64,000 nucleotides of DNA from Rhizobium sp. 16-449-1b (GCF_017741935.1 NZ_JAGHMH010000024.1:1-64000), one strand, 5' to 3'. Shown: positions 8,557-16,901, counted from the stretch's first letter. A program made the numbers and translations. The notes: a model not told the origin generated them from the sequence alone.

Positions 8557-9729
8557 TCACCCCGCAGCCAATTCCCGCTCCACCAGCCGCGTCCAGAACG
8601 CCACGCCCGGCCCGATCGCCGCATCATTGAAATCGTAAGCCGTATTGTGATGCAGCGCCCCATCCACCGCCGGGCCGTTGCCGAGCCAGACGTAGCACCC
8701 CGGGGCCTGCTGCCCGAAGAAGGCGAAGTCGTCGCCCGCCGTCGAGGGCGGGAAGTGCGTCACGACCTTCTCGCCGAACACCTCTGAGGCCGCAGCCAAT
8801 GCCCGCTCCGTCGCATCCGCATCGTTGACGACGGGCGGAATGCGCCGTTCGAAACCATAATCGGCGGCAATTCCGAACATCGATGCCGTGCCCTCCGCCA
8901 GCCGGCCGATCTCGTGCTCCAGCTGGTCGCGGACGTCAGGGGAATAGGCGCGCGCCGTGCCGCCGATCTCGACGATATCGGGGATGACGTTGAGCGCCTT
9001 GGGATCGCCAGCATGCAGCGAGCAGGCGCTGACGACGGCCGGCTGCAGCGGATCGACGACGCGGCCGACGATGGTCTGCAGCGACGAGAGGAACGTGCCG
9101 GCAGCGGTGATTGGGTCGCGGCCGAGATGCGGCTTGGCGCCGTGCGTGCCGGTGCCCCGGAAGGTGACGCGCCAGCTGTCGGAGGAGGCCAGCTGCGGCC
9201 CGGCGACCACGGCCATCTCATCGACGGCAAGTCCCGGCATGTTGTGCAGCCCGTAGACGGCGTCGCAGGGGAAGAGCTCGAACACCCCATCCTCCACCAT
9301 CCGCTTTGCCCCGCCGCGTCCCTCTTCGGCCGGCTGGAAGATGAAATGCACAGTGCCGGAAAAGCCGCGCGTGGCCGCGAGATGCCGGGCAGCGCCGAGC
9401 AGCATCGTCGTATGCCCGTCATGACCGCAGGCATGCATCTTGCCTGGCACAGTCGACTTGTAGGGACGATCGGCCATCTCCGGCATGGCAAGCGCATCCA
9501 TGTCGGCGCGAAGACCGATGCGGCGCGTTCCGTTGCCCACCTGCAGCGTGCCGACCACGCCGGTGCCGCCGAGCCCGCGATGAACCTTGATGCCCGCCTC
9601 GTCCAAGAGCTTGGCGACGATGTCGCTGGTCCGCACTTCCTCGAATCCGAGTTCCGGATGCGCGTGCAGATCGCGGCGCAGCGCGGTGAGGAATGGCAGA
9701 TCGGCTTCGATCTCGGCGGAAATGGGCAT
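8557..9729 (-). CDS. M20-family amidohydrolase (hippurate hydrolase / N-acyl-amino acid hydrolase type)
   Basis: 390 residues, normal for the M20D amidohydrolases. Metal ligands sit in the motif ACGHDGHTTMLLG (about 105) and PAEEGRGGA (about 137); HGAKPHLGRDPI marks the dimerisation-domain His region; TAGDDFAFF near the C-terminus supplies another catalytic segment. It hydrolyses N-acyl amino acids or related amides in the cytoplasm (no signal peptide). The gene stands alone, in opposite orientation to the purine operon and divergent from the molybdoenzyme gene at 9967. The substrate is unknown. Confidence 0.9.
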   Translation of the reverse strand: MPISAEIEADLPFLTALRRDLHAHPELGFEEVRTSDIVAKLLDEAGIKVHRGLGGTGVVGTLQVGNGTRRIGLRADMDALAMPEMADRPYKSTVPGKMHACGHDGHTTMLLGAARHLAATRGFSGTVHFIFQPAEEGRGGAKRMVEDGVFELFPCDAVYGLHNMPGLAVDEMAVVAGPQLASSDSWRVTFRGTGTHGAKPHLGRDPITAAGTFLSSLQTIVGRVVDPLQPAVVSACSLHAGDPKALNVIPDIVEIGGTARAYSPDVRDQLEHEIGRLAEGTASMFGIAADYGFERRIPPVVNDADATERALAAASEVFGEKVVTHFPPSTAGDDFAFFGQQAPGCYVWLGNGPAVDGALHHNTAYDFNDAAIGPGVAFWTRLVERELAAG

Positions 9730-9966
9730 GCGATTGAGGATCCTGTCAATGCGATCGGGCGCCGGAGCGACGCCCGTGATAGACCTTGTTTATCAGGCAA
9801 ACGGGCGGCGAATTCAACCTTTCGCGACTGCAGCATTGCGTCTTGCGGCGCCGTTGTCGGCCATCTCTCGGACTTGTGAACGGGCGGAGAATTTGCGGCG
9901 CAATACCGGCGCTTGACAGCAACCGGGCTTGGGTGACGTAATCCCCGCAACGCGAAAGGCCGCATA

Positions 9967-10629
9967 ATGAGCGACGACCAGATCCCCGCCGATAGCAAGC
10001 TGACCAATTCGAAACGCCGCTGGGCCGACGAAGGCAAGTTCCTGACCGGCCGAACGAGCAGGCCGGAGACCGACCGGCTGCCGCCTGGCCAGCATCTCGT
10101 CAAGAACTGGCCGGTGCTCGATCTCGGCGAACAGCCGGCCGTATCCACCGACACATGGCGGCTGGAGGTCGGCGGGCTGGTCGAGACACCGCTTGATCTC
10201 AGCTGGGCGACCTTTCAGGCGCTGGAGCAGAGCACGCGCGTGTCGGATATCCACTGCGTCACGACATGGTCGCGCTACGACAACAAGTGGAAGGGTGTCG
10301 CCACGCGCGATCTGCTCGATCTCGCCATGCCGAAACAGCAGGCAAGCCACGTCATGCTGACCAGCTATGACGGCTATACCACCAACCTGCCGCTTGCCGA
10401 TTTCGCCGCCGAAGACGCCATTCTCGCCACCGCCTGGGAAGACCTGCCGCTGACGCGCGAACATGGCGGCCCGATGCGGCTGATCGTGCCGCATCTCTAT
10501 CTGTGGAAGAGCGCCAAGTGGCTGCGCCGCATCGACATCATGCCGGCGGATGCAGCCGGTTTCTGGGAGCGCAACGGCTACAGCATGTATGGCGATCCCT
10601 GGCGCGAACAGCGCTACGCCGACGATTGA
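9967..10629 (+). CDS. Sulfite-oxidase-like molybdopterin oxidoreductase
   Basis: 220 residues, matching the molybdopterin domain of the sulfite oxidase/YedY superfamily. The expected Mo-coordinating cysteine is Cys97 in HCVTTWSRYDNKWKGV. Other family marks are GGLVETPLDLSW near 69, HGGPMRLIVPHLY and KSAKWLRRID near the C-terminus. No signal peptide or TAT motif is visible, so it is probably cytoplasmic, and the C-terminal dimerisation domain of true sulfite oxidases is absent. A GAAAGG Shine-Dalgarno lies about 7 bases before the ATG. Substrate unknown; a role in oxidising or reducing S- or N-oxides is family-based inference. Confidence 0.85.
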   Translation: MSDDQIPADSKLTNSKRRWADEGKFLTGRTSRPETDRLPPGQHLVKNWPVLDLGEQPAVSTDTWRLEVGGLVETPLDLSWATFQALEQSTRVSDIHCVTTWSRYDNKWKGVATRDLLDLAMPKQQASHVMLTSYDGYTTNLPLADFAAEDAILATAWEDLPLTREHGGPMRLIVPHLYLWKSAKWLRRIDIMPADAAGFWERNGYSMYGDPWREQRYADD

Positions 10630-10788
10630 TCGCCGGGCATTCGCGACCCCACGCTCGCGTGGCGAGGCCAGACGCGTTTAACGCGCATTCCTTCGTGTTT
10701 GACGCGAAGATTTACTCGCCTCTACATTGAATATTCTGTTCAAACGAATCCTTTGGTGTAAGTTGGCCGCAGAATGGTGCACCGCATG

Positions 10789-10803
10789 AACCCATCCTGG
10801 GTT
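10789..10803. promoter_or_regulatory. Perfect dyad upstream of the LuxR-type regulator
   Basis: AACCCA-TCC-TGGGTT, a perfect 6+3+6 inverted repeat centred about 45 bases before the ATG at 10841. It is a candidate operator, possibly for autoregulation by the LuxR-type protein, since dimeric LuxR/NarL proteins bind short dyads. Confidence 0.4.
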
Positions 10804-10840
10804 GTTCGATTAACCTGTCGCACATTTCACGCCTGAGTTG

Positions 10841-11530
10841 ATGACCAAGGACACCACGTTTCACACCGTCACGCAGAAGCTTCTCGACGCCTGGCTGAGC
10901 ACGTCTCCGCATCAGCCGGGGCCGCCCGAGGCTGTCTATCGCGATGCGGTCGACCTTTTGACGATCAAGATGCGACTGACGGTTGTCGTGCTCGACGGCG
11001 AGGATCCGCTGGACTGGCGGTTGCAGGTGGTCCGCTCCTCCGGCTTTGCCTCGCGCATCCTCAACATCAACAAGCTCTTCGCAAACCAGCGCATCGGCGA
11101 TTTCAAGGATCGCAGCTATATGGAGACGGCGGTCATTCCGCGCTATCGCGAGGTGATCGCCTCGCAGAAGCCGTCGATGGAAATGGTCAAGACCGAGCTG
11201 CTCGGCGTCAACATCGCCTATGAGCGTATGGTGCTGCCGCAAAGAACGACCGAGGCAAAGCCGGCCTGGCTGCTGACCGTTACCAACGGCCGCTTCATGT
11301 TCAACGCGCCGGAGCGGCAGGCCAAGCTCGACGGCACCGACGAGGCCGTGGTCCAGCTTTTGACCGAGGGCGCGACCGCCAAGCAGATCGCCACCGAACT
11401 CGGCATCTCGCATCGCACCGTCGAGCACAGGCTGGAGCGGATGAAGGAACGCTACGGTGCCAAGAACACGGTGCACCTCACCGCCATGCTGGTGGCCATG
11501 CACCTGCACCGCGAGACCGACCGGAACTAG
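10841..11530 (+). CDS. LuxR-family transcriptional regulator with PAS-like sensor domain
   Basis: 229 residues. The C-terminal LuxR/NarL helix-turn-helix is at about 163-220: VVQLLTEGATAKQIATELG, then SHRTVEHRLERMKERYGAKN. The N-terminal 140 residues look like a PAS-type alpha/beta sensor rather than an acyl-homoserine-lactone domain (the conserved AHL-pocket Trp/Tyr/Asp set is not evident), and there is no receiver-domain Asp pattern. An alternative TTG start lies one codon upstream; ATG at 10841 was preferred. Its stop overlaps the end of the convergent gene at 11527. The signal sensed and the target genes are unknown. Confidence 0.8.
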   Translation: MTKDTTFHTVTQKLLDAWLSTSPHQPGPPEAVYRDAVDLLTIKMRLTVVVLDGEDPLDWRLQVVRSSGFASRILNINKLFANQRIGDFKDRSYMETAVIPRYREVIASQKPSMEMVKTELLGVNIAYERMVLPQRTTEAKPAWLLTVTNGRFMFNAPERQAKLDGTDEAVVQLLTEGATAKQIATELGISHRTVEHRLERMKERYGAKNTVHLTAMLVAMHLHRETDRN

Positions 11531-12147
11531 ATCTGGTCGGGCGCCTTGGCACCAAGCAGTCGTCGGCACGCAATCACGATCAAGAGGCAGAGAGCCGCAA
11601 GGCCGGTCAGCGATGCCATGCTGGCGGGATGGGTGGGGATGTCGGCCCAATGCGGGCGGATCACATCGGCCGTGTTGAAGGCCTCACCGCTGAACGCGCA
11701 GGTGATCAGCGACAGCCCGCGCATGGTCATGGCGACGTCGATCTCGGAGACGATCGCCCCCGCCGCGTCAGCCTCGCGAGGCATGTCGCGCAGCTTGAGC
11801 AACACCGCCTTGGTGGCCGCCAGATAGGCGTGCGAGCATTCGTTGAAGGGGCTTGCCTCATCCGTCACACCACCAGGCATCTTGCCCCAGAAGCAATAGG
11901 CATACTGGATCGCGGCGTAATTCAGCACGCGACGAAACGGCTCGTCGGTATCGGTGGCGCGCGAGGCAAGGTCGATGATGGCGGCCCGATGCTCGGCCAT
12001 AACGATCATTTCGCCATGCGATATCTCGGGAATGGCAAGACCGGTATGCGGCCCGTCGGTGCTGCGCTGATGCGCAAGCGCTTGCCCGCCGGCGGCGAGC
12101 AGCGGCAGGATGAGGCACAATAACAGGCGAGCGGATCGAGCGATCAT
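11527..12147 (-). CDS. Hypothetical secreted, membrane-anchored protein
   Basis: 206 residues from the ATG at 12147. An N-terminal signal peptide (about 1-25, with LLLCLILPLLAAGGQALA) and a C-terminal hydrophobic segment (about 175-195) followed by a basic tail suggest a periplasmic domain anchored at the C-terminus. The middle contains Cys residues in YCFWGK and NECSH and a His-rich HGEMIVMAEHR. It follows cbtA on the same strand but a strong hairpin at 12157-12179 separates them. I do not recognise the family. Confidence 0.6.
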   Translation of the reverse strand: MIARSARLLLCLILPLLAAGGQALAHQRSTDGPHTGLAIPEISHGEMIVMAEHRAAIIDLASRATDTDEPFRRVLNYAAIQYAYCFWGKMPGGVTDEASPFNECSHAYLAATKAVLLKLRDMPREADAAGAIVSEIDVAMTMRGLSLITCAFSGEAFNTADVIRPHWADIPTHPASMASLTGLAALCLLIVIACRRLLGAKAPDQI

Positions 12148-12149
12148 GT

Positions 12150-12182
12150 CGAACAAAAGCCCCGGGCTAACCGGGGCTTTCC
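12150..12182 (-). terminator. Terminator of the cbtBA operon
   Basis: Perfect 9-bp stem (12157-12165 with 12171-12179) with a 5-base loop. On the minus strand it is followed by TTGTTC, immediately after the cbtA stop, so it should end the riboswitch-controlled transcript. On the plus strand it is also followed by T-rich sequence. Confidence 0.7.
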
Positions 12183-12188
12183 TTTTCG

Positions 12189-12935
12189 TCAGTGAAGAAC
12201 CGGCAAGGTCGGGCGACGAGCGGCAGAGGCGACCGTTAGCTTGCGCTCGGCAAGCGCCCCGAACGCGAGACCGATCACGGTCCACAGGATCGCATGCATG
12301 CCGATCGAGGTGGTGCGGAAACGCCAGAGCACCATCGCCGAGTAATTCTCGGGAACCTCGTTGATCGCGGGCAGCAGATACTGCACGACGCCGATGAAGA
12401 GCACATAGGCAAATCCGGCCATGATCGCGCCGTTCCACGCGCCGAAGCGCGGCGCCAGCCGCCGGGCGAGCGAGATCGCGGCAATCAGCGCGGCGATCGA
12501 CACCACGATCATCAGGAAGAACAGCTCGGTTCTGACCCCGATCGTATCCGGATTGCCGACCGCGGGCGGATTGGCGGGATACTTGATGTTGGGAACGATG
12601 ACGACGGCAACGAAGGCAGCCGCCGCGATGACCGCCGAGGTTGCCCGCGCGCTGAGGGTGCTGACGCGGCCCTGTACGAAGGCGAAGATCAGCGCGAAAA
12701 TGCCGCCGACGGCAATCGCATAGGCCATCACGCCGGTAAACAGGCCGATGCCCGCCTGTGTGGCGCGGCTCACCAGTTCCGGCTCCGCGGCTTCACCGGC
12801 AGCCTGCGCGGCCGCCTCTTCGAAACCGATCGCCTGGTCGACGAGCGGCTCGCCGAACGTATGGGCAAAGGCAAACACCAGGACGCCAGCGATCAGGCCC
12901 GCAAGCATGCCGCGAAGCAAAAGCTTTCCAACCAT
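12189..12935 (-). CDS. cbtA: Cobalt transporter subunit CbtA
   Basis: 248 residues with five to six hydrophobic segments, the CbtA pattern: GMLAGLIAGVLVFAFAHTFGEP at the N-terminus with the conserved His, then EAAAQAAGE, PNIKYPANPPAVGNP in the loop, and AFGALAERKL at the end. CbtAB proteins are predicted cobalt carriers found with B12 genes. The gene is 13 bases downstream of cbtB and under the same cobalamin riboswitch, which strongly supports cobalt uptake for B12 synthesis. Confidence 0.92.
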   Translation of the reverse strand: MVGKLLLRGMLAGLIAGVLVFAFAHTFGEPLVDQAIGFEEAAAQAAGEAAEPELVSRATQAGIGLFTGVMAYAIAVGGIFALIFAFVQGRVSTLSARATSAVIAAAAFVAVVIVPNIKYPANPPAVGNPDTIGVRTELFFLMIVVSIAALIAAISLARRLAPRFGAWNGAIMAGFAYVLFIGVVQYLLPAINEVPENYSAMVLWRFRTTSIGMHAILWTVIGLAFGALAERKLTVASAARRPTLPVLH

Positions 12936-12948
12936 GTCTCAAACTCCC

Positions 12949-13158
12949 TTAATGGCAGGGAAAGCCGAGCAGGTGTCGGCCGTCATGCACGAATTCGTGC
13001 ACATACATGCCGTTGAACAGCGCCATCGCGCCTTCTTCGGTGCCGACGAAATAGATGGTGATCAGCATCAGCAGGCCGCCGAAAATGGCCCATGGCAGGA
13101 TGTCGCCGACGGGAATGGGAGCAGCCACCGAGGTGGGCGCGAGCGTGGTATGAGACAT
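12949..13158 (-). CDS. cbtB: Cobalt transporter subunit CbtB
   Basis: 69 residues with a single membrane segment (about 22-42) and the hallmark histidine-rich C-terminus MYVHEFVHDGRHLLGFPCH, thought to bind Co2+. The ATG at 13158 is preceded by a strong CAGGAGGAAT Shine-Dalgarno on the minus strand. A longer in-frame reading upstream would run into the riboswitch and is rejected. First gene of the cbtBA operon. Confidence 0.93.
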   Translation of the reverse strand: MSHTTLAPTSVAAPIPVGDILPWAIFGGLLMLITIYFVGTEEGAMALFNGMYVHEFVHDGRHLLGFPCH

Positions 13159-13195
13159 GAATTCCTCCTGGAAAAACGCGTTCAGTCGAGAATGT

Positions 13196-13290
13196 TCGTG
13201 GGTAGGGTCTGACTTCCAGTTTGAGGTATCCTCATCCTGATCACAGTGGCGCGACCGCACCGGAATTTCACCGGCTTCCAAACCTACGAG
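13196..13290 (-). ncRNA. Cobalamin (B12) riboswitch
   Basis: The minus strand carries the conserved B12 core in order: GGAAGCCGGTGAAATTCCGG, then GGTGCGGTCGCGCCACTGTG, and at the 3' side GGAAGTCAGACCC, with GTAGG/CCTAC able to close P1. It sits between a sigma70-like promoter (13297-13324) and the cbtB ribosome-binding site. When B12 is plentiful it should shut off cobalt uptake. Exact ends are approximate. Confidence 0.95.
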
Positions 13291-13296
13291 ATCAAC

Positions 13297-13324
13297 GTTA
13301 TAGCTGCCGGCCTCGACCTGTCAA
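13297..13324 (-). promoter_or_regulatory. Promoter of the riboswitch-cbtBA transcript
   Basis: On the minus strand TTGACA (13319-13324), a 16-base spacer and TATAAC (13297-13302), a near-perfect sigma70 promoter. The predicted start, near 13290, falls just before the cobalamin aptamer. Confidence 0.75.
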
Positions 13325-13391
13325 CGCGCTGTCACACAAGGGCACAGCTACAGAGAGGCATCGCTCGCATGATGAGGAAAAAGCCAGCGTG

Positions 13392-13949
13392 ATGACGCGT
13401 CTCACCTTCATCTGCCACGGCGCCACCGACGCTGTCAGGCAGGCCCGCTTCCCGCTCGACGAGGCGCTGGAGGACAAGGCAATCATCGAGGCCCGGGCGC
13501 TGGCGCCAGGCATGCCGCGCGCCGACCACTTCATGACCAGCCCGGCGCTGCGCGCCCGCCAGACGGCCGATGCCCTTGGCCTTGAGGCCGAGGTCGTCCC
13601 CACCCTGGCCGATTGCGATTACGGCCGATGGGCCGGCCAGCCGATCATGGCGCTGCAGGAGAGCGAACCGGACGCGCTCTCTACTTGGCTGACCGACACC
13701 GACGCGGCCCCACACGGCGGCGAAAGCATCCGCGCCGTTCACGACCGCGTCGCGCCCTGGATGCAGGCACAGTCCGCGCTCGGCGGCCACGCCATCGCCA
13801 TCAGCCACGCCCCCACCATCCGCGTCGCGGTGCTGATCGCGCTGGGAGCGCCGCTCTCCTCTTTCTGGCACATCGATGTCGAGCCGCTCTCAGCGGTCAG
13901 GATGACCAGCAACGGCACACGCTGGTCGCTGCGCTTCGACCGCGTGTAA
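13392..13949 (+). CDS. Histidine-phosphatase-superfamily protein with altered RHG motif
   Basis: 185 residues with the phosphoglycerate-mutase-like fold: nucleophile region FICHGATDAVR (residues 5-15), SPALRARQTADAL (about 50-62), a Tyr-Gly-Arg-Trp segment, HGGESI and the second His in ISHAPTIRVAV. The usual RHG is CHG here, so the first phosphate-binding Arg is missing. It is divergent from the B12-riboswitch-controlled cbtBA, and the superfamily includes the alpha-ribazole phosphatase CobC, so a B12-linked role is possible but unproven. ATG at 13392 follows a GAGGAAA stretch. Activity may be altered. Confidence 0.75.
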   Translation: MTRLTFICHGATDAVRQARFPLDEALEDKAIIEARALAPGMPRADHFMTSPALRARQTADALGLEAEVVPTLADCDYGRWAGQPIMALQESEPDALSTWLTDTDAAPHGGESIRAVHDRVAPWMQAQSALGGHAIAISHAPTIRVAVLIALGAPLSSFWHIDVEPLSAVRMTSNGTRWSLRFDRV

Positions 13950-13973
13950 TCTCGATAGTTTCACATCCAGAAA

Positions 13974-14035
13974 TTTAGATAAGCCTTGCGCAAGCCAATT
14001 GCGCAAAAGCTAAATCGCCTGGCATTTCCAGGTGA
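13974..14035 (+). promoter_or_regulatory. Two hairpins in the leader of a small membrane-peptide gene
   Basis: An inverted repeat of TTGCGCAA (13986-13993) and TTGCGCAA (13999-14006), with outer ATTTAG/CTAAAT arms, is followed by CCTGG-CATTT-CCAGG (14021-14035). The second hairpin ends 14 bases before the AGGAGG Shine-Dalgarno of the 37-residue gene at 14063. The first could also be the terminator of the preceding gene, though it lacks a T-run. Confidence 0.45.
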
Positions 14036-14062
14036 TAATCCTTCGTAAAAGGAGGCCTGACC

Positions 14063-14176
14063 ATGTCTTACGACTGGAACGGGGCGCGGCTGAAACGCAC
14101 GCGTCTCATGCGGTTCACGGGCGGCGCGATCTTTCTGTGCCTGGCCGTCACCGTATCCATGCTGATGCACCTCTAG
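14063..14176 (+). CDS. Small single-span membrane protein (37 residues)
   Basis: A 37-residue reading frame with a strong AAAGGAGG Shine-Dalgarno 7-8 bases before the ATG. The N-terminal half is basic (LKRTRLMR), the rest is one hydrophobic segment (about 19-35, FTGGAIFLCLAVTVSMLMHL region), giving an N-in single-pass topology. It has its own leader with two hairpins and its own terminator (14188-14220), so it is a monocistronic unit and probably a real gene. Function unknown. Confidence 0.7.
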   Translation: MSYDWNGARLKRTRLMRFTGGAIFLCLAVTVSMLMHL

Positions 14177-14187
14177 CATGCGAATAG

Positions 14188-14220
14188 CGGGCGAACGACG
14201 ATGTTCGCCCGTTTCCTTTC
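14188..14220 (+). terminator. Terminator of the small membrane-protein gene
   Basis: Perfect 9-bp stem (14188-14196 with 14203-14211), 6-base loop, followed by TTTCCTTTC, starting 12 bases after the stop codon. Confidence 0.85.
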
Positions 14221-14346
14221 CCGTATTTCATTAGATACGGATACGCCTATGAGTAGGCGCAGATAACTAGAAGTCACCCCCTAGTTTCAACGGATACTTT
14301 AGACTTCCGTGCTATATCCCGCCAAGGTGGAGATGGAGTGGGGAGC

Positions 14347-15912
14347 ATGCCGGTATTTTTCCGGAGCAGAGCCGGACGGCAGTGGCTGTCCCTCATGGCG
14401 CTGGGCGCGGCCTTGTGGGTCGTCGGCGCGGTGTTGCAATTCGGCGATCTGCTCGCCTTGTTCGTCCAGCAATTCGATAGCTACGGCGCCGACAAGTTGG
14501 TGCTGGCACTCGCTGTTGCCGGCACGATGAGCTTCGTCTATTCCGTCCTGCGCATCACCGATCTCCGCAAGGAAATGGACCTGCGCGCCAAGGCGGAAGC
14601 CAAGGCCGACTGGACCGCGACGCACGACCACCTGACCAAGCTTCCCAACCGCTACGCCTTCGAGCGCGCCGTGCTCCTGCATCGCCGCGCGCAGATCGAT
14701 GCATACAGCGAGGAATGGGAGCGCAATGTCAGCATTTTCTGCGTCGATCTCGACGGCTTCAAGAAGGTCAACGACCTGATCGGCCACAATGGCGGCGATG
14801 CGCTTCTGGTCGAGGTATCGAAGCGGATCTGCGCCATCGGTAGCGCCGATTCCGTCTATCGCTTCGGCGGCGACGAATTCATCATCGTCGCGACCGGCCT
14901 GTCGTCGCAGCACGAGGAGCGCCTGTCGCGGCTTTTGATCCAGGCCGTCACCCGCCCGATCCATATCAACGGCTTTGCCGTCGAAGTCGGCGCCAGCGTC
15001 GGCTATGACCGCTGGCAGCAGGGCGAACGGCTGGAAGATACCGCCCACCGCGCCGACCTCGCAATGTACGAAGCCAAATCGCGCGGGCCGAACAACTATC
15101 TCGCCTTCGAAGCCTCGATGCGCGACAAGGTGGCACTCCGCGCCTCGCTCGAAGCGAAGCTGCGCGTCGCAATCAAGAACAAGGCGATCCGCCCGTTCTA
15201 TCAACCGCTGATCGATCTGAAGACCGACGAGGTCTGCGGCTTCGAGGCGCTCGCCCGCTGGACCGACGACGAAGGCAACAGCATTCCGCCCGCAGTCTTC
15301 ATCGGCATCGCCGAGGAGACCGGGCTGATCACCGTGCTCTTCGAGGATCTGCTGAGCCAGGCCTGCAACGATGCGCTCGCATGGGATGATCACATCACGC
15401 TCTCCTTCAACGTCTCGCCGGTGCAGATGGAAGACCGCCTGCTGACGGCGCGCATCTTCAAGGCGCTGACGGTCAACGATCTTCCCGCCCACCGTCTCGA
15501 GATCGAGATCACCGAAAACGCTCTCATCCAGGATCCCGCGAGCGCCGCGGCCGTCCTCGATGAGTTGCACGATGCCGGCGTACAGATCGCGCTCGACGAT
15601 TTCGGCACCGGCTATTCCAGCCTGTCGCAGCTCGCCAGCTACCGCTTCGACAAGATCAAGATCGACAAGAGCTTCATCGCCACCTATCGCGACGACGAGC
15701 GCCAGGAAAAGATCGTGCGCGCCATGCTCGCCCTTGGCGTCAGCCTCAATATCAAGACCACCGCCGAAGGCATCGAGGAGCCGCGTCAGCTGAACCATCT
15801 CCTCGAACTCGGCTGCGATGTCGGCCAGGGCTATTTCTTCGGCCGACCTATGCCGGCTGGCGACATAAGCGCATTCCTAACCCAGAGAAACGCGACTTTG
15901 GCCGCCGAATAG
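14347..15912 (+). CDS. Membrane-anchored GGDEF-EAL c-di-GMP turnover protein
   Basis: 521 residues. Two N-terminal membrane segments (about 12-35 and 48-65) precede a GGDEF domain (about 85-255) with the intact signature RFGGDEF and metal-binding CVDLDGFKKVND. An EAL domain (about 265-520) follows with FEALARW, FNVSPVQM, EITENALI, LDDFGTGYSSLSQL, KIDKSF and AEGIEE. Both catalytic motif sets look complete, so it may make and degrade cyclic di-GMP; one domain may still be regulatory. No periplasmic sensor domain fits between the close membrane segments. Start at 14347 (ATG after GGGGAGC); a GTG three codons upstream is possible. It probably influences motility or attachment. Confidence 0.93.
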   Translation: MPVFFRSRAGRQWLSLMALGAALWVVGAVLQFGDLLALFVQQFDSYGADKLVLALAVAGTMSFVYSVLRITDLRKEMDLRAKAEAKADWTATHDHLTKLPNRYAFERAVLLHRRAQIDAYSEEWERNVSIFCVDLDGFKKVNDLIGHNGGDALLVEVSKRICAIGSADSVYRFGGDEFIIVATGLSSQHEERLSRLLIQAVTRPIHINGFAVEVGASVGYDRWQQGERLEDTAHRADLAMYEAKSRGPNNYLAFEASMRDKVALRASLEAKLRVAIKNKAIRPFYQPLIDLKTDEVCGFEALARWTDDEGNSIPPAVFIGIAEETGLITVLFEDLLSQACNDALAWDDHITLSFNVSPVQMEDRLLTARIFKALTVNDLPAHRLEIEITENALIQDPASAAAVLDELHDAGVQIALDDFGTGYSSLSQLASYRFDKIKIDKSFIATYRDDERQEKIVRAMLALGVSLNIKTTAEGIEEPRQLNHLLELGCDVGQGYFFGRPMPAGDISAFLTQRNATLAAE

Positions 15913-16115
15913 GCACGCTTCCGGCCTTTCGCCGTAAAATTAGCCATTTGTGATGGAACCATTCGAGATGTGGCGACGTTGGTACGTCGGGTCGCATAGG
16001 CGCCATTGTCTGCGGCATGCCGTTGGCGTGCGAAAACGCAGCGATCCACGGTTGGGCACCGCGGTTCCCGATTGAGTGAAGAGTGTACCCTTATTCATAG
16101 GAGAGGGATCTTATC

Positions 16116-16739
16116 ATGAATGTTCGCATCCTTACTGCGTCAGCAGCGATACTCATGCTTGCCGGGTCAGCCTCGGCGGCCGACCTTGTCTCCGAACCAC
16201 CACCCGCACCCGTCGAGCAGGCAGCCCCTGTCTTCACCTGGACGGGCTTCTACACCGGTCTTCAGGGCGGCGGCGCTTGGGGCAATGGTGATTTCTCCGG
16301 CATCGGCTCGTCCAACATGAATGGCGGCCTGATCACCGGTTTCGCCGGCTATAACTGGCAGCTGGACAACAGCATCGTGCTGGGTGTCGAAGGCGACGTA
16401 TCCTACAACTGGAACTCCGAAGACGTCGGCGTCAACAGCTACAAGTTCGACACGACGGGATCGGTTCGCGCCCGTGTCGGCTATGCGCTTGACCACGCCC
16501 TGCTTTACGGCGCGGCCGGCTGGACCGGTGCCCGCGGCCATGTCGACACACCTCTCGGCAGCGACAGCGCCACCTTCTCCGGCTGGACAGTCGGCGCCGG
16601 TGTCGACTACGCCTTCACCGACAACATCTTCGGCCGCCTCGAATATCGCTACAACGATTACGGCAGCAAGGATCTTCTTGGCGTCGATACCGACTTCAAC
16701 CAGAACGTCGTGACCGTCGGCGTCGGCTTCAAGTTCTGA
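16116..16739 (+). CDS. Outer membrane beta-barrel protein, Omp25/Omp31 family
   Basis: 207 residues. Signal peptide about 1-22 (ending ASAAD), a Pro-rich linker, then a family-typical WTGFYTGLQGGGAWGNGDF start. Alternating beta strands follow, with GFAGYNWQLDNSIVLGVEGD, VRARVGYAL and GRLEYRYNDYG, ending in the aromatic C-terminal residue Phe (VGVGFKF), which is required for outer membrane insertion. An eight-stranded barrel is expected. A GGAGAGGG Shine-Dalgarno and its own terminator make it monocistronic. Likely a structural envelope protein. Confidence 0.92.
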   Translation: MNVRILTASAAILMLAGSASAADLVSEPPPAPVEQAAPVFTWTGFYTGLQGGGAWGNGDFSGIGSSNMNGGLITGFAGYNWQLDNSIVLGVEGDVSYNWNSEDVGVNSYKFDTTGSVRARVGYALDHALLYGAAGWTGARGHVDTPLGSDSATFSGWTVGAGVDYAFTDNIFGRLEYRYNDYGSKDLLGVDTDFNQNVVTVGVGFKF

Positions 16740-16777
16740 CGTCGCATATCTTTGGGCGGCAAGCTGCCTGTCGAAAG

Positions 16778-16804
16778 AGCCCGGTCCTGCGCCGGGCTTT
16801 TTCG
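16778..16804 (+). terminator. Terminator of the Omp25-like gene
   Basis: Perfect 7-bp stem AGCCCGG/CCGGGCT (16778-16784 with 16792-16798) followed by TTTTTC, 39 bases after the stop. Confidence 0.88.
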
Positions 16805-16901
16805 TGTCGGCAGCAGGCGGAGCGCCGCGGGCCCGTTTCAGGCTTGCGTCAGTTGAGACAGTTAAGCGGCGCCTGGGCTGACAACCGAAAGGGCCATATG
16901 C

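Noticed and set aside
14299..15798. 499-codon frame antisense to the GGDEF-EAL gene
   Set aside because: High-GC shadow frame; the plus strand holds complete GGDEF and EAL motifs.
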